Shown: positions 20,608 to 31,042 of the stretch, piece after piece
How the letters are laid out: every line of letters begins with the position of its first letter
How positions within the stretch are numbered: position 1 is the first letter of the stretch
NCBI GenBank assembly: GCA_963930775.1
Contig: OZ005690.1
Location: 13,046,411-13,110,410 of the forward strand
Direction of reading: 5' to 3'
DNA: 64,000 nt
DNA from: Cliona cf. orientalis
Taxonomy: Eukaryota; Porifera; Demospongiae; Clionaida; Clionaidae
Notes under the pieces: generated by a model
Seen by the model: only the letters and a program-made list of their open reading frames with translations
Told to the model about the DNA's origin: nothing
The model's database searches: none
Program-made: the position numbers and the translations under genes

Positions 20608-21594
20608 TTAATTATTGTACACTGTACTGTCAGATATCCATCCTTGGCAGTCGCTTGGTGTAATGCATGAGAATGCAGCTAAAATATCTGTTTCAAGGTC
20701 GTCTTGGTAGGTTGTTTCCATGCTCTTGAGTAATGATTTGACCTTTGAGAAGCATTCCTCAATGGGGTTTAAGTCAGGGGAATAAGGGGGCAAGAAATGG
20801 ACAAGTGCACCGACCTCAGTGATCATGGATGCAACTCCTGACACATGGTGAACCGAGCAGTTGTCTAATATGACAATGCTATTAGGGTTTGTACCATTGA
20901 AGGGCATGAGTGTCGGCAATAAATCTCTCTGGATGAAGTCCAGAAAGTCATCACCATTGACAGTACCCCGAACAACCTTCATCGCAAGAATGCCTTCCTC
21001 GTTCATGGCAGTAATTACAGATACTCTTTCTCCTCTTACTAAGAGCTTGCAAGATCTTGGGGGTTTCCCCCTCAGACCATATCCATACTTCCTCATAGCA
21101 TCTCGGCAATCTGAACCAGTCTCATCCACAAACACTAGCATGTGGGGCTGATACAAGGATACATCAATAGCAAATTGCTCACGTAGCTCTTTATCCTGCT
21201 GCTTAGCTACAATCTGCATTTTTTGACGAGTGAAGTTTGATTTCTGGAGGAAAGTGCACAGGGAAGAAACGCTGACACACACACCAGTAAGTATGAACAC
21301 TTCTGTCTGAAGCTCGCGTAAATATATGCCTGGTCGTTGTAGAACTTCGTGAAGAATGGTGAGCTGCACAGTTTTAGTGAGCTTTTTATTTGGTCGGGCA
21401 TCCTTGGGATAAGGTCGCTTCTGTACGCTTCCTGTAGATTTGAACAGGGAAACAATTCGGCTCACTGTGGAAGGATCGACCCCTAAGTTGCCAGCTACAG
21501 TTCTGAGGCCTAATCCCATCGCTTCCCTCTGCCATACTATTCTCCATCGTAGATCTTCGCTGTAGGCATTCGTTTTCCCGGGATTGATCGACAT
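20608..21594 (-). CDS. IS630/Tc1/mariner-type transposase (DD34E)
   Basis: A single uninterrupted frame of 328 residues starts at Met 21594. Residues about 10-125 are two helix-turn-helix regions (SEDLRWRIVW..LGVDPSTVSRIV, then the LTKTVQLTIL section). The catalytic triad is D in LVFVDETGSD, D in IVILDNCSVHH and E in SPDLNPIEECFSKVK, with 34 residues between the second D and the E. There are no stops or frameshifts and the length is normal for the superfamily, so the copy could be active. It would bind the CAGGA ends and insert at TA. The 3' end faces the accessory gene. Confidence 0.93.
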   Translation of the reverse strand: MSINPGKTNAYSEDLRWRIVWQREAMGLGLRTVAGNLGVDPSTVSRIVSLFKSTGSVQKRPYPKDARPNKKLTKTVQLTILHEVLQRPGIYLRELQTEVFILTGVCVSVSSLCTFLQKSNFTRQKMQIVAKQQDKELREQFAIDVSLYQPHMLVFVDETGSDCRDAMRKYGYGLRGKPPRSCKLLVRGERVSVITAMNEEGILAMKVVRGTVNGDDFLDFIQRDLLPTLMPFNGTNPNSIVILDNCSVHHVSGVASMITEVGALVHFLPPYSPDLNPIEECFSKVKSLLKSMETTYQDDLETDILAAFSCITPSDCQGWISDSTVYNN

Positions 21595-21885
21595 CGTCGT
21601 TTTGAAAAACGCGGTGATTCCCGGTTTACATTACGCATGCTCAGAACGTACGGATACGTGCGCATTTGCAAGATTCCATAAATCTCCTGTAGCAGGGAGT
21701 TCCCCGTAAGCACATGGTTCCCATTGCGCACGCGCACTGCCTCCCTGAGCTGCGCGAGGAAGCCCCTGCATGCACACAGTGTACCGCTAGTTCTATAATA
21801 TTCCATTCCAATATACAGATTCTAGCGCTGACGGAGTGACAACGGTGATTGCTTCAGTGCGAGATGGTGAGGATACTAGCTTATA

Positions 21886-22220
21886 GACTACTTAAGGCGT
21901 GACCGTTTATCCCATTAACTGCCGTTATATCCGCCATGTTGGTGGTCAACGCTGCCATAGCTTTATACAGCGTACGATCGCGAGTGCATTTCTCGTCTCT
22001 CAGCTCGCCTACGACACCGTAAAGGCATTGAAGCTTCCGGATGTAACGCTCTCTGGCTGCTCTAGACAAACTGTCGGTGTACGTCTTGCTCATGATCGAT
22101 CTTGCGAGCTTTTACTGCCATACTTGCAGTACACGCGGTATTGCCGCTTGACCACCAAAATGGCGGATAGCAACGGCAACTATGCAGTTAATGGGCTAAA
22201 CGGTCACGCCTTAAGTCGTC
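21886..22220. mobile_element. MITE, GACTACTTAAGGCG ends
   Basis: GACTACTTAAGGCGTGACCG and, in reverse, GACGACTTAAGGCGTGACCG form inverted repeats of about 65 bp that include GGCGGAT and GTTGACCACC type sequence. Both sides are flanked by TATA. The central CGCCTACGACACCGTAAAGG region has no gene. Confidence 0.7.
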
Positions 22221-22224
22221 TATA

Positions 22225-23599
22225 CTGTATGATTTGGCCAACAGCACCCTTTCTAGGAGATCGGTCTATTGACCCCAAAGTTTTCGGGTTTATTGCCAGA
22301 CACGGAGTAGAAGCTAGATACGCCCATAGTTTTTCTTTATTATTATTCCAAGCGAAGCGAGGTCCTCTACTCGGACTTGGCCGAGATCGTATGGCTTCAA
22401 TGGCTACTTTTCGCGTGCCCTCTAAAATTTCGTTCTTGCTAGCCACGGTGAATCAAGCTCCATCGCCAGCTCTAAGGATTTTAAACATGGTCAGCTACAT
22501 TCATGAAGAACCATGGTAGTCACAGATCCACAGATTTTCCGATTTCGTTCAAAGGACCATAAAATGGTACGTCGACTTTAAAACCTCGCCCTTCTTCGTA
22601 CCATATGGAGAACTAGTGATCTTTTCACTGTTTTTCGCACCATCTATCACCTTTTTTGGCAGGAATGCTGCCTTTTTAGCCCAAATTTTCCATGAATTCC
22701 ACGAATATCTTCAGTTGCAAGTAAAAATTAAACAATTACAACCCAGAGCATCATTATTTAGGCCAAGATAAACCAGTTTTTGTTAAAATTACCAATTTCT
22801 ATGATAGTTTAGTTCTGTCATTTTTGAGTCAAAGTTGGAGATGCTTGTATTGTCAGGTATGGGAAGGAGAAGCATCATCATGCTTTAAGTTGAAATATAT
22901 CACTATGCAAGCAAAAATTCAACAATTGCAACTGAGAACACTATACTAGGATGTAATACCTTCATTTTAGTACCATTTTTGGCTTGCATACAAATGATTT
23001 AGTTATGTCATTTTTAGGATTTAGTATGGCAACTAGCTCAACAGACAGTTTCCTGTGGGTGGGGTCTTCATCCTATCTATGCTCCAATTGCCTATTCTTA
23101 CATAGAATGCTTAGTTATCAAGGTATCAGTTGATATTTAACTCCTAATAGGTGTTCTAATGACTAGCATAGCCCAGTAAATGTGAAATCTAGCAAAAGGT
23201 CACAAGGTCAACTTGGCAGAGCTTCCCCACAGCTCACATAGTATTGTTAATTAACACCCTCTGACACCTCAATGAGTGTGATCACTTTCTGTACAAGAGT
23301 TCTTCATATGAATTCGATACTGATTTCTTTTCAGTAGCAGTACGTGTCAAACATGGATTTCTATCTTGTGAAACTCTCACAGAATGTACGTGGCTACAGC
23401 GCCGCTGAACTGAATCACCCCCAAAAGTCTTTTTCGCGACGTTCAAAATGATCGTCTTCTGTTGATCGGAGATCTCTGGATCGTTTGCTTACATCAGCGA
23501 TATTAGACCTTGTGGGCTACCTATTCGCTAACTCTTAGCTTTAGTGCTGTCACCAGCGTCTTTCAGTTGAAATTTTTGTAATCGTAATACTTGACTACG
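22225..23599. other. Gene-free stretch with repeat fragments
   Basis: Positions 22340-22500 repeat part of 1595-1745. ATTCAACAATTGCAA-like phrases near 22720 and 22915 suggest an old local duplication. No gene recognised. Confidence 0.4.
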
Positions 23600-24176
23600 C
23601 AGGGCCGGAGGAAGCAATTTTCATGTGGTCAGGCCAAATCTAGTCAGTGTATTGTGCTGGGTAGTGGCGTGCATAAGCACGCTAAAACTAGGGGGGTCCG
23701 GGGGCATGCTCCCCCGGGAAAATTTTGAAATTTACAGTCTCAGAGATGGCTTCTGGTAGCTTCTGAGTCCAATTTTAACAAGACACACTTTAGCTTCACA
23801 AGATATCCAATATTCAGAAAATTACAGCTAATAGCTACCTAGTCTAGTTATCTGTAGGCAATTAGATGAGCTGTACATTCCACCACAGATACTGGGGGTA
23901 GCTACTAGTGGCAAATAACTGTGATCCCATGCATGGCCTATGTGGCTCACTTTAATACCAGTATACCGGGGTATGAGTTAAAATACTTTTGCACTAGAGC
24001 CAGAGGATACTGATACCTTAGTGAAGTCCGGACAAGCTATATAGGTTCAAGCATATGCGAGTTCTTTGACGACCTTTACCACACAATCGATAGTATTAGC
24101 GACCATTACCTATTCAAACGATGAAAAAAGTGGTCCGGTTTTGGCCTGACCAACTGGACCGGCTCCGCCGGCCCTG
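23600..24176. mobile_element. hAT-like MITE, CAGGGCCGG ends
   Basis: CAGGGCCGGAGGAAGC at left pairs with its complement near GCCGGCCCTG at right; GGTCAGGCCAAA and TTTGGCCTGACC are inverted further in. The flanks CTACG and CTATG agree at 4 of 5 positions. The interior contains AGTGGCGTGCATAAGCACGC and CTCAGAGATGGCTTCTGG, which recurs at the end of the window. CAG..CTG tips are common in hAT elements. Confidence 0.6.
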
Positions 24177-24563
24177 CTATGGAGCATCTAAGTTAGCGCC
24201 AAACACACCCCCTACATGCACGTGATCAGGAGTACGTACATGTACATGTACATACATGCATGGGCCATTTTCATAATTTCCGCTTATTTGAGCTGAGCGA
24301 GGATGTTTATGCATGAAGTGTACCGCTAGTTAAATATGATTACACTTTTATACTCGGAGGCGTTCTATTCATGGGACAAGGGGTGATCACATAATGTATA
24401 CCTGCTGTACTGACACCCGTGACCGGGATCAAAGTGAGATCAAGTGGGCAAGCTGTAAGGCTACTCCAAGTCGATCATAATTTAGTAGTTTCTGGTCACA
24501 CCAGTTGTCTCAAGTACATGCAGGCGGGCGGGTGGTTAGGACTATGGGACTATGACTAATTAA

Positions 24564-24951
24564 GGGGGCTTTCACAAAGCAAACTGAATTAATTTTGCTA
24601 ACGCTTAGCGTCATTATGACGCTAAGGGAGAGGGGCCGGGTTGGGGGCATGACGCTAATTTTCTAATTAATGCTCACCATCGACCAATGTCTGTTCAGTG
24701 ACTGTATTGAAGATCACTCATTGGTAAGTATAAATCAATTCTGATATGTTTAATACATACAGTTTAATATAGCCATGCATCATCAGTGTATAAAGACATA
24801 GCTAGATGGGATGGCTGGATGATAGCTATATAGCTGGCCTACTAGCTACCTATACTATTATATGTGTGACGCTAAGAGGGGGGGGGAGGGGGTCTAGACT
24901 TAGCGTCACAATGACGCTAAGCATGAGCAAATTCAGTTTGTGAAAGCCCCC
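24564..24951. mobile_element. PIF/Harbinger-like MITE, TAA TSD
   Basis: The inverted ends GGGGGCTTTCACAAAGC and GTTTGTGAAAGCCCCC are both flanked by TAA. Each end also has a near-palindrome CTTAGCGTCATTATGACGC. The 3-bp TAA duplication is typical of PIF/Harbinger. No gene. Confidence 0.75.
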
Positions 24952-25309
24952 TAAACTAGGGAATGCACAGCATTGTGGGGCGAGCCTGAGTGACAGTGAG
25001 CGTGCAACAGTGATTTATGTTGCGCCAAGCCCAACTATAAACTATTGGCTGCAGGATGCACGCTCGCTCTTTCTCTTCTGCCGACTCCGTGGCTAATAAA
25101 TTCTGTCTCTTGCTCTTGGCCGCTGTTGAGCTGAGGCTTCAATTTACGACGAACTCTTGCCTCCTACCCTCTGAAGCCTCAGTTCTGAGCTCTCGCTGGT
25201 CTATGCTTTATTCAGTGCACACATGAATGTAAATTTACAAGTCGTTGAATTAGAGCAGCATATATACGGAATGATGGACGGGGCGTAAATGAGGACCGAC
25301 GTACCATAT

Positions 25310-25450
25310 ATATACCGTACCCTTGCAAAAGAGGGCCCATGGGCGGTGCACCTTATATTGGGCCAAGATTGGGGGATGGGCCCTTATTCGAGGTATCAGT
25401 ATCGTGTTTGTATGCAAAAGAGCGCCCAGGTAAGTCACCCATGCTATCTT
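25310..25450. repeat. Inverted copy of 61030-61165
   Basis: GCAAAAGAGGGCCCATGGGC, TTGGGGGATGGGC and GCGCCCAGGTAA appear in reverse at 61030-61165. A shorter match, GGGCCCTCTTTCGCGAGGGT, is at 25831. This is a dispersed repeat with no ORF of note. Confidence 0.65.
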
Positions 25451-25789
25451 CATAATTTGAATAGTAGCAGCAGCTATTATTGATTTCAGCCTTATTTAAG
25501 CACAGTTACCAATCCAGGGCAAGGGCGGCTGTGATACTTCACCATGCGTCGTTGATTGCAGCTATATTAAGTGGGCGTGGCTACGATCATTTATTTGTGC
25601 TGAAACGTGGCATAAAGCTAGCTAGACTTGGTTTACGGCTGTTTAGCACGTTATTTATCGATCATACATAGACTATTCGAAGTTCAGTCCTCATAAACCA
25701 GCCATTTGAGCTGCGTTTTCAAGGGCAGCTACACATGGGCGCATATTCGAGTAAACACTAGACCTTGAAATTGAAATTGAACCCAATGT

Positions 25790-25810
25790 GGGGGGGGGGG
25801 GGGGGGGGGG
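25790..25810. repeat. G homopolymer (21)
   Basis: An uninterrupted run of 21 G's, a candidate G-quadruplex or assembly-sensitive site. A C run of 25 lies at 32202-32226. Confidence 0.9.
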
Positions 25811-25916
25811 TGGGTTGACATTCCGTAGTGGGCCCTCTTTCGCGAGGGTATGGTATATATATTAATATATATCTCATTCACGCAGTTCATACCTGTTTAA
25901 GGCAGGAAGAGGAAGT

Positions 25917-26395
25917 AATTAAATGAAAACTTGACCACATGCCCAGGTGTTGCATAATGGTTCATATGGTATGAGGTCGTCAATAGTGTGCGTACACAGT
26001 CCAAGCCACATCAATGCCGGCGCCTCAATCACAGAGATGGAGTCTGAGACCAACTCTCAACTGACTATTTTCAATCACAGGAGACGAACTCGACAGCACC
26101 ATATATACATACAGTTTCTGAACATCGGGTTGTATGGCACACAGCGTGCGTGCTATATATAGCACAAGGCTAGCTTTATTTATCCACGGGATTACATCAG
26201 CCAAGAGAACGCGTGAAGTTTGGCCAACAGTGCTTGTCAGAGAAAGTAGCACTCAGCTTATAATGTATTCGCTGGATACATGCGTCAGATACTCTACATA
26301 TATACCGATTTTCAAGTCTCAAAAAGGCTCCATATGCATACATGGATCGCTGAATTTTCTGGTAATTACCTCATAACCACAGAAAACTAAATTGC
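25917..26395. repeat. Dispersed repeat, copy 1 (pair with 51388-51890)
   Basis: This aligns in the same orientation with 51388-51890 through AGTCCAAGCCACATCAATGC, CAATCACAGGAGACGAACT, CAAGGCTAGCTTTATTTATC and CTCAGCTTATAATGTATTC. The copies differ by small indels. No gene. Confidence 0.75.
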
Positions 26396-27042
26396 TATGG
26401 GGGGTGTAATTTTGATATTACTCTTGGAACCAAAAAAACTGAGTGAAAAACAAATCTTTCACTTGTCTGTACAAAACACGACTTATTTACGTCACGACTT
26501 TGTGCCTATTAGACACGGGTCCGCAAAAGTATGCACAGGCTGAGATGAGAATTAATTTTATTCCATGGCCGTATACATTCAAGTAGATGCTGCATTCCAG
26601 TTAATTTTAATAGTAGCTGCCCTTGTACATTAGCTGCACATAGAGCTCTATGCGAAAGAAATAGTAGCCGCCCTTGAAAAGAAGCTGCACGCATGTATGA
26701 ACACAATTAAGTGGGTGTGGTCACGATTGCAAGCCATGAGATTGCTCATGAATGACTGCAAAAGTATGACAGAAGATGTCCTTCCATGGATCTGCTGCTT
26801 ATTGTTTCAGTCGTATCTCAATGAATGCACAGGAGTGCAGAACCCTCACCGCTACATGCATGCATGACTCATGCACTTGTAGATCTATAGCATGTCTCAA
26901 TATGTATGCCTGCTCAATATCAGGAGTATTGAACTAGCTACATACCCTGCACCTGAACAGGGTTCTGGTACTCAGGTCTTTTTCAGAGTCAGTGCATGAT
27001 TATAGGCCGAGGGGGAGGGCACCTGGCTATGTCACTATACTA
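26396..27042. other. Gene-free stretch
   Basis: No gene or complete element recognised. Short phrases TAGTAGCTGCCCTTG and TAGTAGCCGCCCTTG (26612, 26660) suggest a small duplication. Confidence 0.35.
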
Positions 27043-29131
27043 CAGTGCTACTGGGCAAGAGAGTAGATTTTTTTCTAACTTGCATACAGACTTATTTTCA
27101 CCTACTATTAATAGAAATAGTGCTTTTAGCTGCAGTGTGAATGTGTAAAGCATGAAAGAAAGACCGCTCATAACAGAAGCTATGACGAACGATGACGTTG
27201 ACCTGACATCACGTGCACCATACATAGCAATACAAGCGATCAAAAATCGCGAAATTGAAGGCTATAGATAAGATGAGGTAAGTTTCTGAAGGTGGAGAAT
27301 CGCTCTCGTATGTCTAGTTCTACACAATATTATCGTAGGTAGCTAATACGAGCCACCGTCAGACCGCCTAGTGAAGCGGTAACTCAACCCCACAAAAATA
27401 TTTCGGAGCTTTAAAAAGGCTTTTGGGCTGTCTATTGTTACTATCTTACCTCGCTTGGACGCCTTAGAAGCGAAAGGCTCCACACGTTCAACGCTAAAAC
27501 TCTGTTTTCGCTACCTTCTCGTTCTTAGATCGCCAGTGGGCGTGGTCAGTGAAAACATCCCTATTGTGCACATGCGTTTGGTACTACGTCATCAAGGCGG
27601 ACTTCGACCCGTCTGAAGCAACCGGCGGAAATATTTGCTTCCGGATTCGGCGCTCCCTGCAAAATATTTGCAGTTCCACAGATGCACTAGAATTATTAAT
27701 GCATTAGGATGCATAGAATACAATATTGACTCTTAAGGTACCATTAAATTGCGTGGGCGTGAGGTGGGGAATAGGACACCTAAACCAATCAAAGTCATAA
27801 GTGAGGTGCATGCTGTGTAACCCCGCCCTTTTAATTGCCCAGGTCTCAGGGGTGTGGCTGCTAGAGCCGGAAGTGTTCATTTAATATCCTCAATGGACCG
27901 GAAGCCGAGCCGGAAGGGAGGGGCCAGGCCACGCCCAAAACGGCACCACCCTGTGCCTCAAGGACCACCATTCTCAATCAAGTGCCGACTGGCCACCGGA
28001 TGTCCACCGGAAGCCCACAATCAATCCCAATTAAAACACACAGCTTCCTCAAGGCCAAAACACACAAACACTTCAAGGCCGTTCTGCCACACCGCCCATG
28101 CAAGAGCTCACCTCATTTCCTGTGTGGGCGGGGTAACAACACGTCATCGCAACCACATCCGCTTCAAACCATCGTCAGCTTCACGGTCCCCTCGATCGCA
28201 CCGGCGTACAGTGCCTCATTAACTGACATGGCCTCACCTTTGACCTCCTGCCACGCCCCCAAAGCCTCCTCGCGGGGTTCAAAGGTCACCACCACTTCCG
28301 AGACACGCCCACCTATCGCCACGGCCAAGTCCCAGGCGCCGATGTCCAAGCACTGGCCCGTGAAGCCACGCCCAATCGGAAGCAATAAAACCTGCATTAA
28401 CGCACACGCACACACTCCACACAGTGCCAGGAACACGCCCACATGCTTAATTAGGCCTAATTAGCTTTTTTTTTTTTTTTTTTAAGTCGTTGCGGTTAAT
28501 AGTTAAGAAAGAATGCTTTGATCTTGCTTTGATGTGGGCAATTACCGGTGTTTTCTTCAGGGGCCACTTCCGGTCGCTAATTACACGCGCATAATCATCC
28601 CTGGCCGATTCTGGACACGCCCACCTTCGACCAAAAGCACTCATATGGCCTCTTCGGCCACGCCCCTTCACGATTCGCTAATTGAATTAGCCAATCCTCA
28701 CGCTCACGCCCATGCAATTTAATGGTACCTTAACTATGATATTCATGCAAAATTCACAACCTAACGTAAATGTACCAAATTTTCACTAAAATTTGACTAT
28801 TGTGGTTAATATCTCCAAGGCAGTTCGTAGTTAAGGCATCAAATTTGGTACAGAAGTACAACTCGATGGTACCTACCAGCAGGCCAAATCAAGGTTAACT
28901 ACAAGTGAAACTCAAGAATCACAACCCTAACATAAAAATGCACAATTTTCGGACATTTTCCTCTCTAGATCCCAGACGAAAGTTCATTACACTCCATAAT
29001 TTGACATGTAGATAGTCCAATCATTGACCTAACTGTGTACAAAATTGAAACTGAATATGTGCAAGAGTCACATGTAAAATCTGCAGAAACCACACAGTGG
29101 TCAAAATCTACTCTCTTGCCTGGTAGCACTG
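27043..29131. mobile_element. 1.1-kb non-autonomous transposon, copy B, split by an insertion
   Basis: This copy matches 8248-9354 from CAGTGCTACTGGGCAAGAG to the CACTG end. It is interrupted at its TTAA by the element at 27737-28729. The left flank (ACTATACTA) and right flank (TGTAGACGA) show no clean TSD. Confidence 0.85.
27737..28729. mobile_element. 993-bp TTAA element with a known empty site
   Basis: Inverted ends GGTACCATTAAATTGC are flanked by TTAA on each side (27733-27736, 28730-28733). Copy A of the host repeat has a single intact TTAA at 8945-8948, which proves insertion with TTAA duplication. The interior is C-rich on this strand and packed with CCACGCCC, ACACGCCC and CCGGAAG motifs, plausible subterminal protein-binding sites. 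Its Pro/Arg/His-rich open frames look non-coding. TTAA fits Kolobok or piggyBac; the tip is not the CCC type usual for piggyBac. Confidence 0.92.
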
Positions 29132-30229
29132 TGTAGACGATGTTGTAACATCAATGAGGCGACCCTCCGCCAACCCCACACAAGTACAAATGATTTGATA
29201 TACAGATAGGAATTCATTTTATGATTGACTCGAGGGAGTGGAAAGTATGGTTTGAATGTGTCTCTAGCTACTCATAGTTCAGCGATGATCATTTGCTAGC
29301 AACAGTCACTTGTTCTTGATCTTTCTTCGGGCCTTGAATTTGGAGTCTCACGTGGACCCTCTGTACTCAAATTGTTTCGCTCTGCCTCTCTGTTTCTGCA
29401 TTTTCTCAGTCTTTCTTCCTTTTTAGCCGCTTGATGTCACAGAGCTTGCCCTTTTTCTCTACGTTGAAGTGTTCGCTCCACTCGCACATTTGGCTTGTGT
29501 CCCCTACGTCGTATGCGCATGCGCATAACGAAAGAAATATTGCATATCGTTGAAACAGAAGACAGGTATACACGGAATGACGAACGGCAGATATATATAA
29601 TATGTATATACATTATATATATATATAAATGGAAAATCTCGATTGACATCACTTGTGTGGGGTTTGCTTCGGCTCGCCCCAATTAACTGAAAGCCTCTGT
29701 GACTACTTAAACTGAACTGGAGGTCTGTAGAACACATACCCCGCGCGCTCTGTAGCCACTGTAGAGTAGTACTGAACACTCTGCGGCATAGCTGTTTTAT
29801 GATCTGACGACCCTTTCCAACACTGAGCTTGAGCATGCGCAGTCGCATCAGCATGCTAAAAGAGTGGGTGTGGTCGATAAACCACAGGCATATTGAACAC
29901 AAAATGCATGATTTGTAGCGCTAGTAAGCCTTTTTGAGCAATTCGAAGCCCGTACAAACCAGTTTTTCACTGATATCTACCGATTGGTTGTGCTTACAGT
30001 AGGCACAGACGCCTAGAACTTGAAATCTGGCGATTTTCGTGCCGACGACAACAACGACAGACGGACAAACCGATTGCTTTACCCCTTGTGCATGCGCGCG
30101 GGGTAATTATGCACTTGAGAGCCACTGCCTGTTTACACTGTCACTGCAAGTGTGCTGCAAGATGTGGGGAATCTCGTGTGTTGCAGTACTACTGGGGTGT
30201 CATGTGAACTGTACTGTTATGTAGATGTA
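29132..30229. other. Gene-free stretch with repeat fragments
   Basis: There is a pyrimidine-rich part near 29380-29470, an NRF1-like TGCGCATGCGCA at 29516, a TA-rich run at 29590-29630, and near 30035-30110 an ACAACGACAGACGGACAAAC..CCCC..GCATGCGCG phrase that recurs at 56455-56520 and 60955-61020. No gene. Confidence 0.45.
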
Positions 30230-30790
30230 ATTAACGAAAATATTTTTCAGACAATCATTTTTCTTATATAGTCCGTGTCATTACATGAGGGCATGGATAT
30301 GCGTCTTGGATGTGCCCGGTTGCTATGAACGCATGGCGCTGGCGGAGAGAAGTCCGCACTACAAGGCTTAGGATTGGTCAGAACTGTAGGGCCGTGTGCA
30401 CAAAGAAGAGTGGCCTTAAGGCCTCAGGCCATAGCTATAGCTAGGTAGAGACACATTGTTGAATGATCGGCACGAAAGTGCCGCGCGTTTTGAGAGGCCT
30501 GCTAAGCAGGTGCTGGCACCAGCCACCGAGCCTCGAGCGAAGCAAGAGGCGAGGTCTGTTCTTTGTCATACCTGTCAGTAGTCCAGTACGTGGTAGCAAC
30601 GTTCGAGCAGAGTGAGAACAATGCCATTGCACACGTACACTTAGGGGTGTGGCCTCTGCAACCGCTTCCATTTGCACATGCATACAGTACTAATGGGCAA
30701 TCTTGCCCAGGCAGGATACTGTTTGTGCATGAACTACGATATTTTGTGAGCATGTACTGCTAATAGATGATCATGTGTACTATAGCCACA
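30230..30790. repeat. Dispersed repeat, copy 1 (pair with 54538-55090)
   Basis: Starting near GAAAATATTTTTCAGAC and running through TATAGTCCGTGTCATTAC, GCCCGGTTGCTATGAACG, TACCTGTCAGTAGTCC and TGGGCAATCTTGCCCAGGC, it matches 54538-55090 in the same orientation. It is close to the first exon of the Ig/FN3 gene but does not appear to be part of it. Confidence 0.75.
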
Positions 30791-30999
30791 TCTCACGATT
30801 GTGACATTAAACATACTTGTATGCGTACAAAAAGAATTTATGTAGGAGAGTGGTACACTCATAAGGGAAGGTTTAAGCTCCTAAGGGCTATGCTATGCAT
30901 TTATTACCCTGTGCACATGCACAAATTTTTCCATCTGTTGTCAATGTCAACATTTAGGCATCTAAGTGACTTGTATATTATTCTATTCTTATAAAACAG

Positions 31000-31042
31000 G
31001 GCTGGTTCAAACAGTTGTCTTTATTGTGGATCATTTTGTCTG
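31000..31042 (+). CDS. Exon: signal peptide core
   Basis: The exon lies between AAAACAG and GTGAGT and reads WFKQLSLLWIILS. Joined in phase 1 to the next exon it continues VVAACVSGQ, a good hydrophobic core followed by a cleavage region. There is no Met in this exon, so a short upstream exon must supply the start. Confidence 0.55.

Larger units (their letters stand above)
19323..21689. mobile_element. IS630/Tc1/mariner-type transposon with two genes
   Basis: The ends are CAGGAAGTTTGGGCAATCTT at left and, in reverse, CAGGAGATTTATGGAATCTT at right, each flanked by TA (19321-19322, 21690-21691). The inverted repeats stay recognisable through CTTGCAAA and CTGAGCATGCG. The 2367-bp interior holds two convergent genes: an accessory gene on the plus strand and the transposase on the minus strand, about 100 bp apart at their 3' ends. 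TA duplication and a DD34E enzyme fit this superfamily; the second gene is unusual for it. Confidence 0.85.

Noticed and set aside
25917..26376. Short frames such as 25947-26162 and 26025-26252
   Set aside because: They lie in the dispersed repeat shared with 51388-51890, where the frames are not conserved because of indels.
27854..28464. Pro/Arg/His-rich frames inside the TTAA element
   Set aside because: The composition follows the repeated CCACGCCC-type motifs; there is no domain, and the frames overlap each other.
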